A stretch of 64,000 nucleotides of DNA, from contig NZ_JAATJA010000001.1 of assembly GCF_011927665.1 (NCBI RefSeq), forward strand, positions 849,019 to 913,018, given 5' to 3'. Both the position numbers and the translations under genes were made by a program. Within the stretch, counting starts at the first letter, position 1; each line of letters starts with the position of its first letter. Source of the DNA: Desulfobaculum xiamenense. GTDB lineage: Bacteria > Desulfobacterota > Desulfovibrionia > Desulfovibrionales > Desulfovibrionaceae. Below the pieces are notes generated by a model, which was not told where the DNA came from, searched no databases, and saw only the letters and a program-made list of their open reading frames with translations. Shown in pieces: positions 62,854 through 64,000 of this stretch.

Positions 62854-62893
62854 GGCATTGCCTCCCCGCAGGTCCACACCGTGCGGATGCGGG

Positions 62894-64000
62894 CTACGCG
62901 CGCACGCAGAAGGAGTTCATGGAGTATTCCTTACGGTCCCGGTACTCCTCCTGCTTGCCCTTGTTCCAACGGTTCACGGGGCGGTAGTAGCCGACCACGC
63001 GGGTGTAGACCTCGGTCTCCTCTCCGCAGGTGGGGCAGGAGAAGTGCTCGCCGTAGATGTAGCCGTGGTCCTTGCACACCGAGAAGGTGGGCGTCACCGA
63101 GATATAGGGAATCTTGGTGTTGCCCATGGCGCGGATGAGGAAGCTCTTCACGCTCTCCTCGCTGGGCGCGGCCTCGCCGAGGAAGGTGTGGAACACGGTG
63201 CCGCCATTGTAGATGGTCTGGAGCTGGTCCTGATGCTCCAGAGCCTCGATGACGTCATCGGTGATGCCCACGGGCAAAAGCGTGGAGTTGGTGTAGTACG
63301 GCACGTCGTGGCCGGAGGTCTGGATGTCCTCGTACAGGCTCTTGTCGATCTTGGCGAGGCGGTAGCAGGTCCCTTCGCCGGGGGTCGCTTCGAGGTTGTA
63401 GAGGTTGCCGGTTTCCTCCTGGAAATCGACGATAAGCTTGCGCAGGTGCTCCAGCGTGCGACGCATGAGCCGCAGGCCGGACTCGGTCTCGATGCCCTTG
63501 CCGAGCAGGTTCAGGCACGCCTCGTGACCGCCGATGACGCCGATGGTGGAGAAGTGGCCCTTGTAGCCATTCTTCAGGTAGCGGCGCGAGAACGGGAACA
63601 TGCCCGCCTCAAGATTAGCGGTGACCAGCTTGCGCTTGAATTCGAGGGAATCCTTGGCAAGGGTGGCGTACTCGGTGACGAGGTCGAGGAAATCCTCCTC
63701 GTTGTTGGCGAGGTAGGCCAGCTTGGGCAGGTTGAGCGTGACCACGCCGATGGAGCCGGTCAGGTCGCCCGCGCCGAAGAGACCGCCGGTCTTCTTGCGG
63801 ATTTCGCGCAGGTCCATCTGCAGGCGGCAGCACATGGAACGCACGTCCTCGGGATTCAGGTCCGAGTTGATGAAATTCTGGAAGTACGGCGCGCCATAGC
63901 GGGCGGTCATCTTGAGCAGCAGCTTGCCAGCCTCGCTCTCCCACGGGAAGTCGTCGGTGACGTTGTAGGTCGGCACCGGGAAGGAGAAGATGCGGCCGTC
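62894..64000 (-). CDS. nrdD: Anaerobic ribonucleoside-triphosphate reductase, C-terminal part
   Basis: Runs off the right edge; the last 369 or so residues are present. Class III reductase features: GRIFSFPVPTYN, a C-loop CCRLQMDLREIRKKTGGLFG, IGVVTLNLPKLAYLANN, NSTLLPVGITDDV, then a C-terminal zinc ribbon VCKDHGYIYGEHFSCPTCG and the glycyl-radical region TRVVGYYRPVNRWNKGKQEEY. It makes dNTPs without oxygen and needs the NrdG activase, not in this window. Marks an anaerobic lifestyle. The small coiled-coil gene follows. Confidence 0.93.
   Translation of the reverse strand, partial: DGRIFSFPVPTYNVTDDFPWESEAGKLLLKMTARYGAPYFQNFINSDLNPEDVRSMCCRLQMDLREIRKKTGGLFGAGDLTGSIGVVTLNLPKLAYLANNEEDFLDLVTEYATLAKDSLEFKRKLVTANLEAGMFPFSRRYLKNGYKGHFSTIGVIGGHEACLNLLGKGIETESGLRLMRRTLEHLRKLIVDFQEETGNLYNLEATPGEGTCYRLAKIDKSLYEDIQTSGHDVPYYTNSTLLPVGITDDVIEALEHQDQLQTIYNGGTVFHTFLGEAAPSEESVKSFLIRAMGNTKIPYISVTPTFSVCKDHGYIYGEHFSCPTCGEETEVYTRVVGYYRPVNRWNKGKQEEYRDRKEYSMNSFCVRA

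Noticed and set aside
1-64000. CRISPR, IS element, prophage or defence island
   Set aside because: No regular direct repeats, transposase, integrase or terminal inverted repeats, and no recognisable defence genes; the SNF2 helicase is a single gene without a partner nuclease or methyltransferase.

Overview
The window is dense, GC-rich bacterial chromosome, by eye in the low-to-mid 60s percent GC, with short intergenic gaps and many 4-nt start/stop overlaps. Gene content points to a Gram-negative, motile anaerobe, most likely a deltaproteobacterium of the Desulfovibrio group. The pointers are the end of an oxygen-independent class III ribonucleotide reductase (nrdD) at the right edge, an STT3/PglB-type N-glycosyltransferase, TRAP and ABC uptake systems, two PAS-containing chemoreceptors, a bifunctional Rel protein and a SWIM-type SNF2 helicase. 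No sulfate-reduction gene lies in the window, so the taxon is inferred. I see no tRNA, rRNA, CRISPR array, insertion sequence, prophage or attachment site.

Layout. 0-2.3 kb: oligosaccharyltransferase (minus). 2.4-11.0 kb: a nine-gene plus-strand run of a glycosylase III-type DNA glycosylase, envC-ctp-yibQ (envelope and cell-separation set), a TrpXYZ-like ABC importer, ndk and proC, closed by a strong terminator. 11.3-15.8 kb: a Ugp-like ABC importer (ATPase, binding protein, two permeases). 15.8-18.4 kb: an exported transglutaminase-like protein, a HAD phosphatase and a DUF6765-type protein. 18.5-22.4 kb (minus): a lipoprotein oligopeptide-binding protein followed by rel. 22.5-28.6 kb (plus): SNF2 helicase and chemoreceptor 1. 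28.6-33.6 kb (minus): a large DUF748/AsmA-like protein and two small envelope proteins. 33.6-40.9 kb: pabA-pabB-pabC divergent from bioA-bioD, which converge on bioF-esterase-bioC. 41.0-44.4 kb: an amino-nitrogen module (LOR/SDH ornithine cyclodeaminase type, carbamate kinase, COG2403-type GTPase). 44.5-51 kb: a symporter-histidine kinase fusion with a 2-TM partner, and chemoreceptor 2. 51.3-53.1 kb: tandem glycine riboswitch and an AgcS symporter. 53.4-58 kb: an RRM protein, then a four-part TatT-type TRAP transporter. 58-62.5 kb: an Ntn hydrolase, then a membrane alkaline-phosphatase-superfamily enzyme facing a small 'YLDPGTGS' membrane protein and a kinase-like/methyltransferase fusion. 62.6-64 kb: a small coiled-coil protein and the 3' part of nrdD.

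How it fits together. Uptake and control of nitrogen compounds recur: a TrpXYZ-like importer, peptide-binding protein, glycine-controlled symporter, carbamate kinase, ornithine cyclodeaminase-like enzyme and proC. Vitamin genes cluster tightly: p-aminobenzoate branch plus pimelate and biotin ring assembly, with no bioB here. Both canonical ABC operons place a strong GC hairpin directly after the binding-protein gene, which probably sets a high binding-protein to permease ratio. Several sigma70-like promoters I could read share a 16-nt spacer.

Best candidates for an undescribed system are the 59.2-62.5 kb triad (sulfatase-fold membrane enzyme, YLDPGTGS microprotein, kinase-like-methyltransferase fusion) and the 41.0-44.4 kb nitrogen module. 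Function in both is inferred from motifs and context only.
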